Assembly: GCF_001640025.1 (NCBI RefSeq)
Contig: NC_031674.1
Location: 2,108,001 to 2,172,000 of the forward strand
Reading direction: 5' to 3'
Source: Sugiyamaella lignohabitans
Taxonomy: Eukaryota > Ascomycota > Dipodascomycetes > Dipodascales > Trichomonascaceae
Length of the DNA: 64,000 nucleotides
Positions 11,955 to 21,541 of this stretch are shown in pieces; position 1 is the stretch's first letter, and every line of letters begins with the position of its first letter. Position numbers and translations under genes: made by a program. The notes under the pieces were generated by a model, which searched no databases, had not been told where the DNA came from, and saw nothing but the letters and a program-made list of their open reading frames with translations.

Positions 11955-13712
11955 TTAAGAGTAATGGTTAAACTTCCATAGTCGGGCTTTACCAGCGTCA
12001 TTACCCGCACAGATCATTTCAGTACCCGGTGTGAATGCAACAGATGTGACCCTTCCAAGTGGGGTACCGGAAGTTGGCCAATTTTTAAAGACGGTGAATG
12101 ATGGAACATGGGCAATACGGAATGAATCCTTTTTAGCTCGAGATCCCATAGCAAGCATTTGCCCATCGGGCGAAAATTGTAAACTACTGATTGAGGTGAC
12201 AAGCTGATCTAGTACGGCCTTGGGTTTGTAGATAGGAGCTTCTGCTTCGGATAACTTCATGCCTACCACAGGATTTTTACGGTCATAAACATTGACAATA
12301 CCACTAGCACTTCCCACTGCACACCACCTGTCATTCTTACCGCCAATGGACATAGTGGTAACACCCAAACCACCTTCATCTTTCCATTTATCGGAAAACT
12401 TGCGTGCTCTAGAGTCCCACTCCCAGATATCTCCCCCGGTGTTCACAATGGATAGATTTGAAAAGTTACCAGTCTTATGCCATGCAATATCGGCAATCAC
12501 ACCTTCAACCTTAGCACCTGTAACCCATTGTCCTGACGCTGTTGATAATATATTGACCCAGCCACCACTACCAATGAGGCCAATATATTGGCCATCTGGC
12601 GATAGTCGAAACTTTTCCATACTTTTCTGACTGTCTTCATGTCCGTACATTCTAGTGATGGTATCCACCTTACCAGTTTCGATGTCCCATATGTACAAAT
12701 TACGTCTTCTTCCACCTGCAAACACCTTTGTTCCATCTTTATGGAATAGAGCTGTTTGGAATGGTGAGCTTCGTACGTGAAGTGATGTGGCAACTGGATT
12801 TGATTTACCATCTATGTGGTACATTCTCAAAGTACGGTCATAACCACCCGAGAGTAACAGTGGATGTGTTGGGTGGAAATCTAAAGTTTGCACACCAGAT
12901 TTCGATACTAACGAAGAATTGGCATCCTTGAGACGAGTGATATCAAGAACGGATGGCGGTAATAACCTAGGTATCGACTTGCTGATATAAGTTGATTGTG
13001 TTGTAAGTAATTTAGCCAGTGGATCAGCTGTAAGTGCACGAGGCTCCTCCGAGTCGTCCATTTCAATGTCATTATCTTCTTCATCGCTTGAGTTAGAGTC
13101 CGATTTTCCTTTTGATTTAGGTTCTTCTTGTCGAGCCCATTTAGGTACTGGATACATTTTTTCGAACCGGCTTCGTAATCGGCGAGTGTATTCTTTGCCA
13201 TCAACTACATTATCAGCCAGACTTTTGCGGAGTTTCTTGAGTTTATCGGATGACTTCAGAGATACCTGCAATTTTTCATCGTCTGAGTCAATCCAAGCTG
13301 CAGTACCTCCATGAACATCAAGTACTGAATCAGGATCTGTAAAATCGGATTCATTATCTGAATCATCTACATCAGAGCCAGAGATATCCTCATCATCACT
13401 AATGTCCATACCAGCAGCGGCTGCACTATCGTCAACGAAAAATAGATTATCATCTTGAACAGCTCCAAAATCATTATCAGCATCACTGCCTTCAATTTCT
13501 CGATCACTCAGTTCTCCATCTTCATCATTATCCCCCTCATCATCACCAAAATTATCCAAATCCAAGGCTTTCAGTCCAGTCTCGAATCCATCTAAATCGC
13601 CAAAAACAATCTTTTCGAGTTCTAACTCTTCCTCATCTTTCTCCAGATCTTCTACATCAGACTGTGGCTCAATAGGCTTCTCAGCCTTTGATTTGTTATT
13701 TTTGCGAGCCAT
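11955..13712 (-). CDS. UTP18: U3 snoRNP protein Utp18, WD40
   Basis: This component of the small-subunit processome (UtpB) recruits the exosome helicase Mtr4 and is needed for 18S rRNA processing. The 585-residue product has an acidic N-terminal half (Asp/Glu tracts through residues 20-150, then 210-225). A WD40 propeller runs from about residue 270 to the end, with recognisable LSGGYDRTLRMYHIDGK and YIGLIGSGGWVNIL blades. The C terminus MICAGNDAGKARLWKFNHYS is typical of the family. Length matches the yeast protein (594). The start is the first ATG. The retroelement starts only 99 bp upstream of the ATG, so most of the original promoter has been displaced. Confidence 0.96.
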   Translation of the reverse strand: MARKNNKSKAEKPIEPQSDVEDLEKDEEELELEKIVFGDLDGFETGLKALDLDNFGDDEGDNDEDGELSDREIEGSDADNDFGAVQDDNLFFVDDSAAAAGMDISDDEDISGSDVDDSDNESDFTDPDSVLDVHGGTAAWIDSDDEKLQVSLKSSDKLKKLRKSLADNVVDGKEYTRRLRSRFEKMYPVPKWARQEEPKSKGKSDSNSSDEEDNDIEMDDSEEPRALTADPLAKLLTTQSTYISKSIPRLLPPSVLDITRLKDANSSLVSKSGVQTLDFHPTHPLLLSGGYDRTLRMYHIDGKSNPVATSLHVRSSPFQTALFHKDGTKVFAGGRRRNLYIWDIETGKVDTITRMYGHEDSQKSMEKFRLSPDGQYIGLIGSGGWVNILSTASGQWVTGAKVEGVIADIAWHKTGNFSNLSIVNTGGDIWEWDSRARKFSDKWKDEGGLGVTTMSIGGKNDRWCAVGSASGIVNVYDRKNPVVGMKLSEAEAPIYKPKAVLDQLVTSISSLQFSPDGQMLAMGSRAKKDSFRIAHVPSFTVFKNWPTSGTPLGRVTSVAFTPGTEMICAGNDAGKARLWKFNHYS

Positions 13713-13811
13713 TATTTTGTTTCGCTTGAACCTCGAAACAATCTATACATCAGTCCAATTCCAGAAATTTTTATTTTTTTTCACTGATAGTTAAGCCCTT
13801 ACCCTTATCAA

Positions 13812-14230
13812 TGTGAGCTCTGCGAGCTAACCGATAAAGAGAGCCCCTAACCCATATTATTGTTAGCTCGGCGAGCTACCCGCAGATGTAGAGTACCTAA
13901 CCCGTATTGTTTCTACCGTCCAATTGTTTTCATCCCCTCTCTCAACGATTATTTTATTATTTGGTACCAGAGGACCGAAAGATGGCGCGATTTAGAGTTC
14001 ACCATTGAATTATAAATACGACCCTTTCTCCCTACTGGACATTTTTATATTATGGAAATATTTTCTATTACAACTATTATCAATATATCTTTCTTACCCA
14101 TCATTTTCTCACTTGCATATTAACGCCTTAATGAAAGTAGTGAAACACCAGAGAGCCAGATAAAAAACAAAATCCCTTATCCGAAGTGAGTGCCGCTCGA
14201 TAACAATTATTGTGTAGAGTCAACCTCACA
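13812..14230 (+). repeat. 5' LTR with a 49-bp head duplication
   Basis: It begins TGTGAGCTCTGCGAGCTA and ends CCTCACA. The first 49 bp (13812-13860) are an imperfect copy of the next 49 bp (13861-13909), so this LTR is longer than its 3' partner. A TATAAATA box lies at 14011-14018. By eye the two LTRs differ at several dozen positions plus small indels, roughly 10-15%. Confidence 0.85.
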
Positions 14231-14396
14231 AATAAAATTGGTGGACGACGAATGCGATTTTGGTCCTCTGCGGTTCTTCTATTTTCTTTTGTTGTGAGTG
14301 AGTTCAGGGGTTTTCAGATTGTTAGTCTTTTTACATGTCTCTCTCCAGTGAAGTGCTCCTTCTACTTCCCAGCACGTACTGTCCTTTCAGCGGCCT

Positions 14397-14600
14397 GCAC
14401 GATACAATCGACACATCTCTTCTGCCAGCGTAGTATCAAATCTACATTTATCTACTAAGCAGTTGTCTCTCCTGCAGATTGCACGATATCCTCGACACAT
14501 CTCATCCGCCAGCAAAGTGCACAAGACATATCACCCAAGTAGTTATCCTTTCTGAAAGCTGCACGATAAACTCTGCCTAACATCTGCACCCCTATTCCAG
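14397..14600 (+). repeat. Imperfect 80-84 bp tandem repeats in the gag leader
   Basis: Three copies of a unit are recognised by GCACGATA at 14397, 14481 and 14561, each preceded by a TCCT-rich segment and followed by a CTC/GACACATCT-type segment and a CCAGC motif. They occupy the untranslated leader just before the gag ATG at 14603. They could be a packaging or dimerisation region or a recombination by-product; no function is shown. Confidence 0.6.
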
Positions 14601-14602
14601 CA

Positions 14603-17335
14603 ATGACTGACGCCGATCTCAAAGAGTTCGAGTCCGGCGGGATTGACGATTCCGCTACGGATACTTCTTCTGATGTTTACACGTATTCTATCAGATCCTC
14701 TTTCAGATCTTCTATCAGCTCTTCTATCGCTTCCTATCAAATCGAGTCTGACGATCTCGAAGTCCTGACAATCAATCGTGGTTCTTTTAATGACCTCGTC
14801 AATTATGTTCAGAGTCTTGAGATTGATACATCCACACCAGAGGGACTGGCTCATTTCTTTGATGTCGTGACCTGCCATCTTGTGGGCATTCGCGACAATC
14901 ACAATGTTATCTCCCGCTTCATCTTTAACAAACTCCCTACCGTACTGCGCTCCGTACCTAGAGTCAGGGAACAAGCCAGTCTTCTTCCTTACCGTGAATA
15001 CATCAAGTTCCTCGAAAGCATTTTCTATCTTCTTTTCCCTCTTCACAATCCTATCACTCTAATCGTCATTAAAGTTTATTTCCATTATATTCCCTGGGAA
15101 CAGTTTCTCACTGATCTCCAAAAAGCCCTCAGGGATATACGGGATGACCCAAAGTTCATGTACTCGGAAGTCACCTCTTATCTCGCTGCCCTCTGTCCTG
15201 TCAGCGTTTGGGATCGTGTTGCCGACAAATATCCCTACATTCACTCCTTAATCGCTGCTGCCCCGCAAAGACTCCCGGATGCCAAACGTGTCGTTGCGGA
15301 ACAATGGGATTCTTTCATTACGTCTTTACGATCTTACACCACTCTTCACGACTTCTACTCACGGTCCATACCGTACCGTGATTTTCCCACAGACCTGCCT
15401 CAATTAAGAACATTGACAACCTTGCCTCACGACGTCATTCGACGTTCTCAAAATGAGCTCGTTGCCATTCATCAAGGTTTAAATAGCCCACTCTACGCTA
15501 TTCCCCCCAGTCGCGGTCTAGATCTCTTCGGAGACATCGACCCCCGTTTCTACCAACATTTACCAATTTATCCTCCCCTGGCTTCTACCGATATCGTTCC
15601 CTCTACATCTTCTCTATATTCAATTGTGCCCCATCCTCAACACGGTCCTGCTTCCTCAGCTCCACCTCCCTCATCTTATTATCCTGAGTACCCCTATTCT
15701 TACGGGAACTCTTTTTCAACAGCTGATTTTCCACCTCACAACCCATCTCAAAAACTGTCAGCTCTCCACACTTCTGCGCCTTCTCCTCCTGACGAGTCGA
15801 ATCCACAACCGGCCCTTCCTCAGGCTCTAGCCGAAATCATCTCCTTCTTTACTAAACTACAAACTTCTTCTTCGTCTTCTTCTTTTTCCCGTCCTTCCCC
15901 TTCGTCTTTCCAGAAAAAGTCTTCCAAGCGCTCTACTCGTAGTCTATGCGTGTTTTGTGATCAAGGCCACCATCATAAGGCCTGCTCTGCACTACAGGCG
16001 GCCATTTCTAAAGGTTACATCACTTTTCACCCCCAGCTTCGGCGGCTACTGGACCCTTACCAAGAGGAGTATCAGACTAACTGGCACAAAGGTGGAATAC
16101 AAGCCACGAAGCACTACCGCATGACTGTGCGCTATGTTGAGGCAACGAAAGGCTCGTCACCAACCGCTTCCTCTCATCAGCAAAGGGCTCTCCCCGGTGC
16201 TTCTTCTGCCGGTTCCTATTCCTCATCCAACGATCGTTTACAACTTGAAGAGTCTAATCTAACTGAAGCTGAACTGGCGGCCGTGAAGCACATAATCTCC
16301 CTTCCAGAAAGGATCACGCGCAGTCAAGGTAAACATACTAAATTAGAAAAATCGCCTATAAAATTTCCACCGTCTGCTTCTTCAGCCGACCAATCTCACG
16401 CTTCCTCTCGGGTTTCCATTGCCCCGGAGGAGTCTTCCGGAACTGCTTCTTTAGCACCCTTTGCTTCAGTGAACACCTCACGTCCCATCCACGCTGCTTC
16501 TCCAGCCGACCAATCTCACGCTCCCCCTCGGATTTCAATTTCCCCGGAGGAGTCTTCCGGTTCTGCTTCTTCAGCGCCCTTTGCTTCAGTGGACATCTCA
16601 CGTCCCACTAATGCTGCTTCTTCGGCGCCCTTTGATTTAGCGGACATCTCAAGTCCCACTCAACCTGCTTCTTCAGCGCCATTTGTTTCGGCGGACAACG
16701 CATGTCGCATCAATGCTGCTTCTTCAACACCTGCCGCCCCAATTACGACCTCTACCCGCGTACCTTTCGTTTCTGCTGCTGATCCATCCTCACGCTCTCA
16801 CAATACCGCTGCTCCCGCCGGTTCTTCTAAAGATCATCTTATGACTGATGCGGATACCGAGGAATCTCTTCAAAGCAACACAGACCAATTCTTCGACATC
16901 CTGAAAGAATGGCCATTATTGCATCAATATGAATCGAGTCTTGGTAAATTTCTAGAAGCCAGTAGACGTGCTGGTAACCCCACACCTCATCGTTCCAAGA
17001 AAGTTCCTGCCCTTAGTCCTAACGAGGAAGACGAAATCAAAGAGCTCTATAAATGGGCTAACAATATTGACTTGAGTGCCTACTCCAACTTGGTCGAACT
17101 CGCTCAAGCCATCCCTCATCTTATTCGTTTCCTTGCAGATGAACTTTCACGTAAAGTGGCCGTCAACAAATTAGCTGCTACTCACAGCATTGGTACAAGC
17201 TACGTCCCTCTCACTCTCTGTCCCTGTTTCATCGAGGGCCTCGCTCTCGAGAACGTCATTATTGACTCTGGGTCCACCAGTAACTTCATCCATGCCTCGT
17301 TGGCCGATAAGCTCCAACTTCCCCATCGTCTGTGA
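14603..17335 (+). CDS. Retroelement Gag with truncated protease
   Basis: A 910-residue open frame without stops. The N-terminal 300 residues are alpha-helical and capsid-like. A Pro/Ser/Tyr-rich linker follows (about 330-450). A zinc-knuckle-like CVFCDQGHHHKAC motif lies near residue 450, with spacing CX2CX3HX4C. Residues about 590-725 contain imperfect 35-40 residue repeats built on SSADQSHASSRVSI and APFASVDISRP. The last 30 residues hold the aspartic protease active-site motif IIDSGSTSNFIHASLADKL. Translation ends because the first bases of the 3' LTR supply a TGA. The rest of protease and all of pol are absent. The frame is intact although the flanking LTRs have diverged. Confidence 0.85.
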   Translation: MTDADLKEFESGGIDDSATDTSSDVYTYSIRSSFRSSISSSIASYQIESDDLEVLTINRGSFNDLVNYVQSLEIDTSTPEGLAHFFDVVTCHLVGIRDNHNVISRFIFNKLPTVLRSVPRVREQASLLPYREYIKFLESIFYLLFPLHNPITLIVIKVYFHYIPWEQFLTDLQKALRDIRDDPKFMYSEVTSYLAALCPVSVWDRVADKYPYIHSLIAAAPQRLPDAKRVVAEQWDSFITSLRSYTTLHDFYSRSIPYRDFPTDLPQLRTLTTLPHDVIRRSQNELVAIHQGLNSPLYAIPPSRGLDLFGDIDPRFYQHLPIYPPLASTDIVPSTSSLYSIVPHPQHGPASSAPPPSSYYPEYPYSYGNSFSTADFPPHNPSQKLSALHTSAPSPPDESNPQPALPQALAEIISFFTKLQTSSSSSSFSRPSPSSFQKKSSKRSTRSLCVFCDQGHHHKACSALQAAISKGYITFHPQLRRLLDPYQEEYQTNWHKGGIQATKHYRMTVRYVEATKGSSPTASSHQQRALPGASSAGSYSSSNDRLQLEESNLTEAELAAVKHIISLPERITRSQGKHTKLEKSPIKFPPSASSADQSHASSRVSIAPEESSGTASLAPFASVNTSRPIHAASPADQSHAPPRISISPEESSGSASSAPFASVDISRPTNAASSAPFDLADISSPTQPASSAPFVSADNACRINAASSTPAAPITTSTRVPFVSAADPSSRSHNTAAPAGSSKDHLMTDADTEESLQSNTDQFFDILKEWPLLHQYESSLGKFLEASRRAGNPTPHRSKKVPALSPNEEDEIKELYKWANNIDLSAYSNLVELAQAIPHLIRFLADELSRKVAVNKLAATHSIGTSYVPLTLCPCFIEGLALENVIIDSGSTSNFIHASLADKLQLPHRL

Positions 17336-17693
17336 GCTCTGCGAGCTACCGGCGGATGAAGAGTCTCTAACTCATATTATTTCTACCGTCCAGTTATTTT
17401 CTTTCTTTCTCTCGACTAGTTATATTATTATCTGGTACCAGAAGACCGAAAGATAGCGTGATGTGGAGTTCACCATTGAATTTTAAATACGACCCTTTCT
17501 CCCTACAGACATTTTTATATTATGGAAGATTTTCTATTACAACTATTATCAATATATCTTTCTTACCTATTGTTTTCTAACTCGCATATTAACGCCTTAT
17601 TATGAAAGTAGTGAAACACCAGAGAGCCAGATAGATAAAACAAAAGCCCGAATCGGAAGTGAGTGCCGCTCGATAACGCTTATTAGCCTCACA
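17331..17693 (+). repeat. 3' LTR
   Basis: A 363-bp direct repeat of the 5' LTR, starting TGTGAGCTC and ending CCTCACA. It lacks the 49-bp head duplication. The TATA box of the 5' copy has changed to TTTAAATA here. The start of the repeat overlaps the gag stop codon. The target duplication TCAA follows at 17694-17697. Confidence 0.85.
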
Positions 17694-17697
17694 TCAA

Positions 17698-19014
17698 TGC
17701 CATTATAGCCTAACCCGCAGATATCTTACTGTCGGAGAATGGCGGTGATAGAAGGACGTTAACTTCGACTTAGGTGGTATAAATATCCGATACTCTTCAA
17801 TCTAGGACTTGTGGGTGGATTTTCATATAATCAAATTCTGTCCAAAAACCAAGGTCAGACTCTAACTGGTAAGCTTTACCCTGTCTGATACAGTATAACC
17901 GGGTCCGATACATAAGGTAACATAACTAAAAAGAATCACATATGCCCAATAAACCAGTAATAGCACTCAAGTTCTATTTTTCACGCAATCTGTAATGGCA
18001 AAGTATAGAAACATGAATCTGTTGGTGGTACTAGAGACAACCCCTGGATTAACTAGATTCGACAATAAGTTGCATTCTGGTCACCTACCCAGTAAGCCGT
18101 CCTGAACCCTAATACACGTCACCTATATAAAGACCTAATTTTCACTCGTCCAGTTACTTCTGCTTCGTGCTTATGAATTGAAAAATTGCGAATCGAAGCT
18201 TACTTAAGACAGTTTTGTCACAAGTGCTTTGGGGAAAGTCTCCGGTCACTACTGGCGGAAACGCATCTAGTGTAAAGAGACTAGGTATTTGTTCTCTGAA
18301 AAAGTAAAAAGAAGATTGAGATGTGGACTGAGCTGGCGTGCCTGACGATTTGTTGCCTCCATAGAGGCTAGACCTGTTCTGATATCGTTGATATGGCAAA
18401 CTCGCAGGTGCTCTGGTCGGACTACATTGCTATCAGATCATCTTTTCTTTTCTCAGGGAATGAATCAGACATAAAATTTCGACGATGTAGGATGTTTTCT
18501 ACAAACGATAGTTATGCAATTGCCTTCTACAGGTAACCCAATGGAGCTTAATCTCGATTCAGTAAGCATCAAATTTTTATCTCAAGCCTGTGTCTTTTAG
18601 GACAGTGTATAGTCAAATATACCAGGCTTTTTTATATAACATCCTAAATGATGAAATAAAAATGCAATCATAGAGTCAAGCTCCGAGAGGACAAAGATCC
18701 TCGTAGACGAGAATTGCTTAATTTTCTGATTTGGATACCATTTTGTAGTTATATAGTTCTCAATGTACATGCTTAGTAGTGGGGTTTTTCTGCAACTATG
18801 AAAAGTTAGTTCTCCATATCTCTCTCTATCTTGACGAGATAAAGACATTTCAACAAATTTTTAAAAATTTTTTAAATCTTTAAATTAAAACAGACAATAT
18901 ATATTGATTATGCAAATGCGTTATAAATTGGTTCTACGTATCAACTGGCTAAGCAAGCTGTAGTAATAGGGCGTAACATCGTAACAGTAATTTTAAAAAG
19001 TAACAAACCAAATA
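17698..19014. other. Intergenic between the retroelement and the ICE2 3' end
   Basis: About 1.3 kb with no gene I can support. Minus-strand frames at 18154-18399 and 18597-18848 lack an in-frame ATG or recognisable motifs. The second contains an intron-acceptor-like CTAACTTTTCATAG, so a small unrecognised spliced gene is possible but unproven. TATA-like boxes occur near 17780 and 18124. AT content rises strongly from 18850 to the ICE2 stop. Confidence 0.4.
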
Positions 19015-20733
19015 CTAATCAGTTTTGAAATGATTGCTTATGAGTTCCTGGCTATCTGACCCACCATATAAAAGCTCTATTCCATAAAGTGCAAGAGTGT
19101 TGAATATATTTGCCCATCCCCAAAATTGCCAGGCTTCCTTCGAGTTGCCTCCAAGCAAATTAAGAACCATAGAGTACCACGTTGTTTTTGATCCGACAGT
19201 ACCCTCAGTTGACCCGGGGTTGCGACCATAGACGCTAATGGTGGCTCCAAAAATACTAGAATGCTGCAGAAGAAGATGCGTGTATACAGCAATGATAATA
19301 CAAGGGGCATATGAGTAGATAATAAAAAGCACTGGTCTAGACTTCGATATCCGTTTCCGCGATGGGCTACTAAAAGATTTAGCAGTGATGGTCGTAGGAC
19401 CATGACTATTGGTCCGCGAATAAGTTGGATTTGCTTTGCTGTTTGAAGGCGACAATGCTGTCGTACTAGAGGTACTCCCTGACAAGGAAGCCGACGAAAC
19501 ATTTCGGGTAGGAGAGGCCGTTGGTGACAGGGAGTTTGATGGAGTCGGCGGTGGGGTCGCTTTTAAAGAAGGAATAATTCTAGTAGCTGCAAAGAACACA
19601 AACAATCGGTATGCCAAGGAGACAGCCACAGAGGGACTAATTGTCGAAATAGTACCAAGGAAAAACTCAAAAGCAGTAATAAACCCCTTAGGAGTAAGTT
19701 CAGCAAGTGTTGTAACCAAATTTGTGTACCCAGTAATAATAATTGGAGGAAATGGAGGCACTGTGTTTTGATATCTATGAGGGAGGCCGTTGATAAGTGA
19801 ACTCCTCGACAAAGTCGATACTGCTTCACTTCCAATAGCAGAAACAGTAGACGTAGCTGATGCAATTGCAGTTGAAACCCCAGCATCACTTGTCTTAGTC
19901 AAAAGGCCACCCAATAACAGAATTGATGACAATAGACCCAAGCTACCACCACTGTTGGCGGTACTAACCGGAGTGCTATAAGCCGTCGCAGAAGTTTGCT
20001 CAGCTCCAGTAGGAGTAAGGAAAGGAAAGAACAATGAACTGGTAATTGATGACTGGAAATCTGTGAATGTGACATACAAGCCATAAACCGTATAAGAAAA
20101 TAGCATACTTGACTCCACAGGCGTACCCTTACCGGATATAATACCATATAGACCAAGAAAAGTAGAGATTGTCAAGACAGCGCCTATTAATGTTGCACTT
20201 GTAAGTTCAATAGCGACCGGGAATGTATAGATCCTGTATAAGAAATACAAACTCAAAGTCAGATTGGTACCGGAAGCTAAAATCTGGACAAACATCCAAG
20301 TATCCGACTTTCTAACGGCCCATCTTGCGATTTGGCCAGTAGCTTGAATTACCAGTAAAGTGCAAAATCCCTCTAAAATTGAAAATAGAGGAGTAGCATG
20401 TCTTACAAAGAAGCTCCACGGATAAACAACTTTCATCCATACAGGAGATGATTCTTCAGAAAATAAACTCAAATGCAGAATCAACAGTGAAGGAATAATT
20501 ATCAAGTGTTGCAGGTAATATAGTATGGACCCCAGTATCGAAAACTTGGTATTCCGACTTACAAGTCGAATAGTAGACATTACTAGGTAAAAAGCCGTTA
20601 AGGCGAATGTGAAAGCTATACCACAATCATCACCACCAACATCAAATGCCAGGGGAATGGTGACAATTATCAGGAATAGATAGACAATAGAAAACAACCA
20701 CTGAACTGGTTTTACCAGGCTGAGACGCGGCAT
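19015..20733 (-). CDS. ICE2: ER membrane protein Ice2
   Basis: Ice2 is a polytopic ER protein required for cortical ER organisation and inheritance. In yeast it also regulates phospholipid synthesis through the Spo7-Nem1 phosphatase. The 572-residue product is almost wholly hydrophobic helices. About eight transmembrane segments lie in residues 10-260 and 340-380, and two more lie near 470-560. A Ser/Thr/Pro-rich cytosolic loop spans about residues 390-460. The N-terminal VQWLFSIVYLFLIIVTIPLAFDVGG and the GIAFTFALTAFY block are family-like. Length is somewhat above the S. cerevisiae protein (491) because of the loop. The start is the first ATG. It is divergent from UTP25. Confidence 0.85.
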   Translation of the reverse strand: MPRLSLVKPVQWLFSIVYLFLIIVTIPLAFDVGGDDCGIAFTFALTAFYLVMSTIRLVSRNTKFSILGSILYYLQHLIIIPSLLILHLSLFSEESSPVWMKVVYPWSFFVRHATPLFSILEGFCTLLVIQATGQIARWAVRKSDTWMFVQILASGTNLTLSLYFLYRIYTFPVAIELTSATLIGAVLTISTFLGLYGIISGKGTPVESSMLFSYTVYGLYVTFTDFQSSITSSLFFPFLTPTGAEQTSATAYSTPVSTANSGGSLGLLSSILLLGGLLTKTSDAGVSTAIASATSTVSAIGSEAVSTLSRSSLINGLPHRYQNTVPPFPPIIITGYTNLVTTLAELTPKGFITAFEFFLGTISTISPSVAVSLAYRLFVFFAATRIIPSLKATPPPTPSNSLSPTASPTRNVSSASLSGSTSSTTALSPSNSKANPTYSRTNSHGPTTITAKSFSSPSRKRISKSRPVLFIIYSYAPCIIIAVYTHLLLQHSSIFGATISVYGRNPGSTEGTVGSKTTWYSMVLNLLGGNSKEAWQFWGWANIFNTLALYGIELLYGGSDSQELISNHFKTD

Positions 20734-21541
20734 TGTGTGTTAGTTCTGTAAGATCTTAGCGTTTTTATCCAAAAGATATGTGGAATATAGTTTATTCGAC
20801 CAGAGGTAAAAAGCGGTATTGTCTAAGATGCAAAGAGGACGGTCTAGTGATCCTAAACAGTACAACAATATTTTTTCTCTTTCGACTTTTACGAAGGGGA
20901 AGTGATATTTCGAACCCGTATGTGGTAATTAAGCCGAATTACACCTCCAATGGTTATGGGAACGCTTGTCTGATATCACTTGCAAAACAGGTAGAATCTT
21001 GTAGGAGCCAGTCACTAAAAAGAGAGGGGGGAAATAAAATCTCCTGAAAGAATTTTAAATCATAAAGTATAAGACGTTTGTTAAGTTAAAAATTTCCCTT
21101 GCCTCAGATTCCAACACAAGAGTGTTATCGACTTATGAAGATGTTGAAGGCAATTGAGTGGGTGTCGTCTTATTATGTATCCTTACAAGTGCTAGAAAAG
21201 TATATCTAGCGACCTCCTTCTAAATGCGGCTGAAACGCAGCCGTGCGTTTACATCATCTTTCTCGCTTCGAACGAAAGTAATATCCGATCCGTCTCATTA
21301 TAATAGAATTTAATCAACTATCAAATGAACTTTTAGAGTTGGTATGAAGGTTTTAGAGGCAGTGGAGACTAGCAAGTCAATTTCGTCAGTAATTCTTACC
21401 TGAGTTTGTAAGTAAAGGTTATATTCATTAGATGCAGGGGGAGGATTTAATAGCCGTGCTGAAATATGCAATGGGGATCAAAAAAATATATGGGAGATCA
21501 GTGTTCAGAAAAACACTGCTAGGACAACAAATATCAGCAAA
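20734..21541. promoter_or_regulatory. Divergent promoter region of ICE2 and UTP25
   Basis: About 800 bp between two divergent start codons. An open frame at 20778-21047 is a chance frame without support. The sequence TTAAAAATTTCCC near 21085 resembles the A/T core of the ribosome-biogenesis RRPE element, but the match is weak. No other feature is recognised. Confidence 0.4.

Larger units (their letters stand above)
13812..17693 (+). mobile_element. LTR retroelement, Ty3/gypsy-like, gag plus truncated protease only
   Basis: Two direct repeats (13812-14230 and 17331-17693), starting TGTGAGCTC and ending CCTCACA, flank a 3.1-kb interior. The 4-bp sequence TCAA occurs immediately before the first repeat (13808-13811) and after the second (17694-17697), which is a target-site duplication. 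The interior has a repeat-bearing leader and one long gag frame that runs into a DSGSTSNFI retropepsin motif. The 3' LTR then follows at once; no reverse transcriptase, RNase H or integrase is present. No polypurine tract precedes the 3' LTR. I could not match a primer-binding site to a tRNA. The element is therefore non-autonomous. Assignment to Ty3/gypsy rests on the protease motif and is moderate. Confidence 0.85.

Noticed and set aside
18154..18848. Two short minus-strand frames that might be exons
   Set aside because: The first has no in-frame ATG. The second has an ATG and an acceptor-like site, but I could not build a consistent spliced gene or recognise a protein.
20880..20935. TTTCGAACCC resembling an inverted tRNA B box
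   Set aside because: The surrounding bases do not form an acceptor or T stem and no A box is present.
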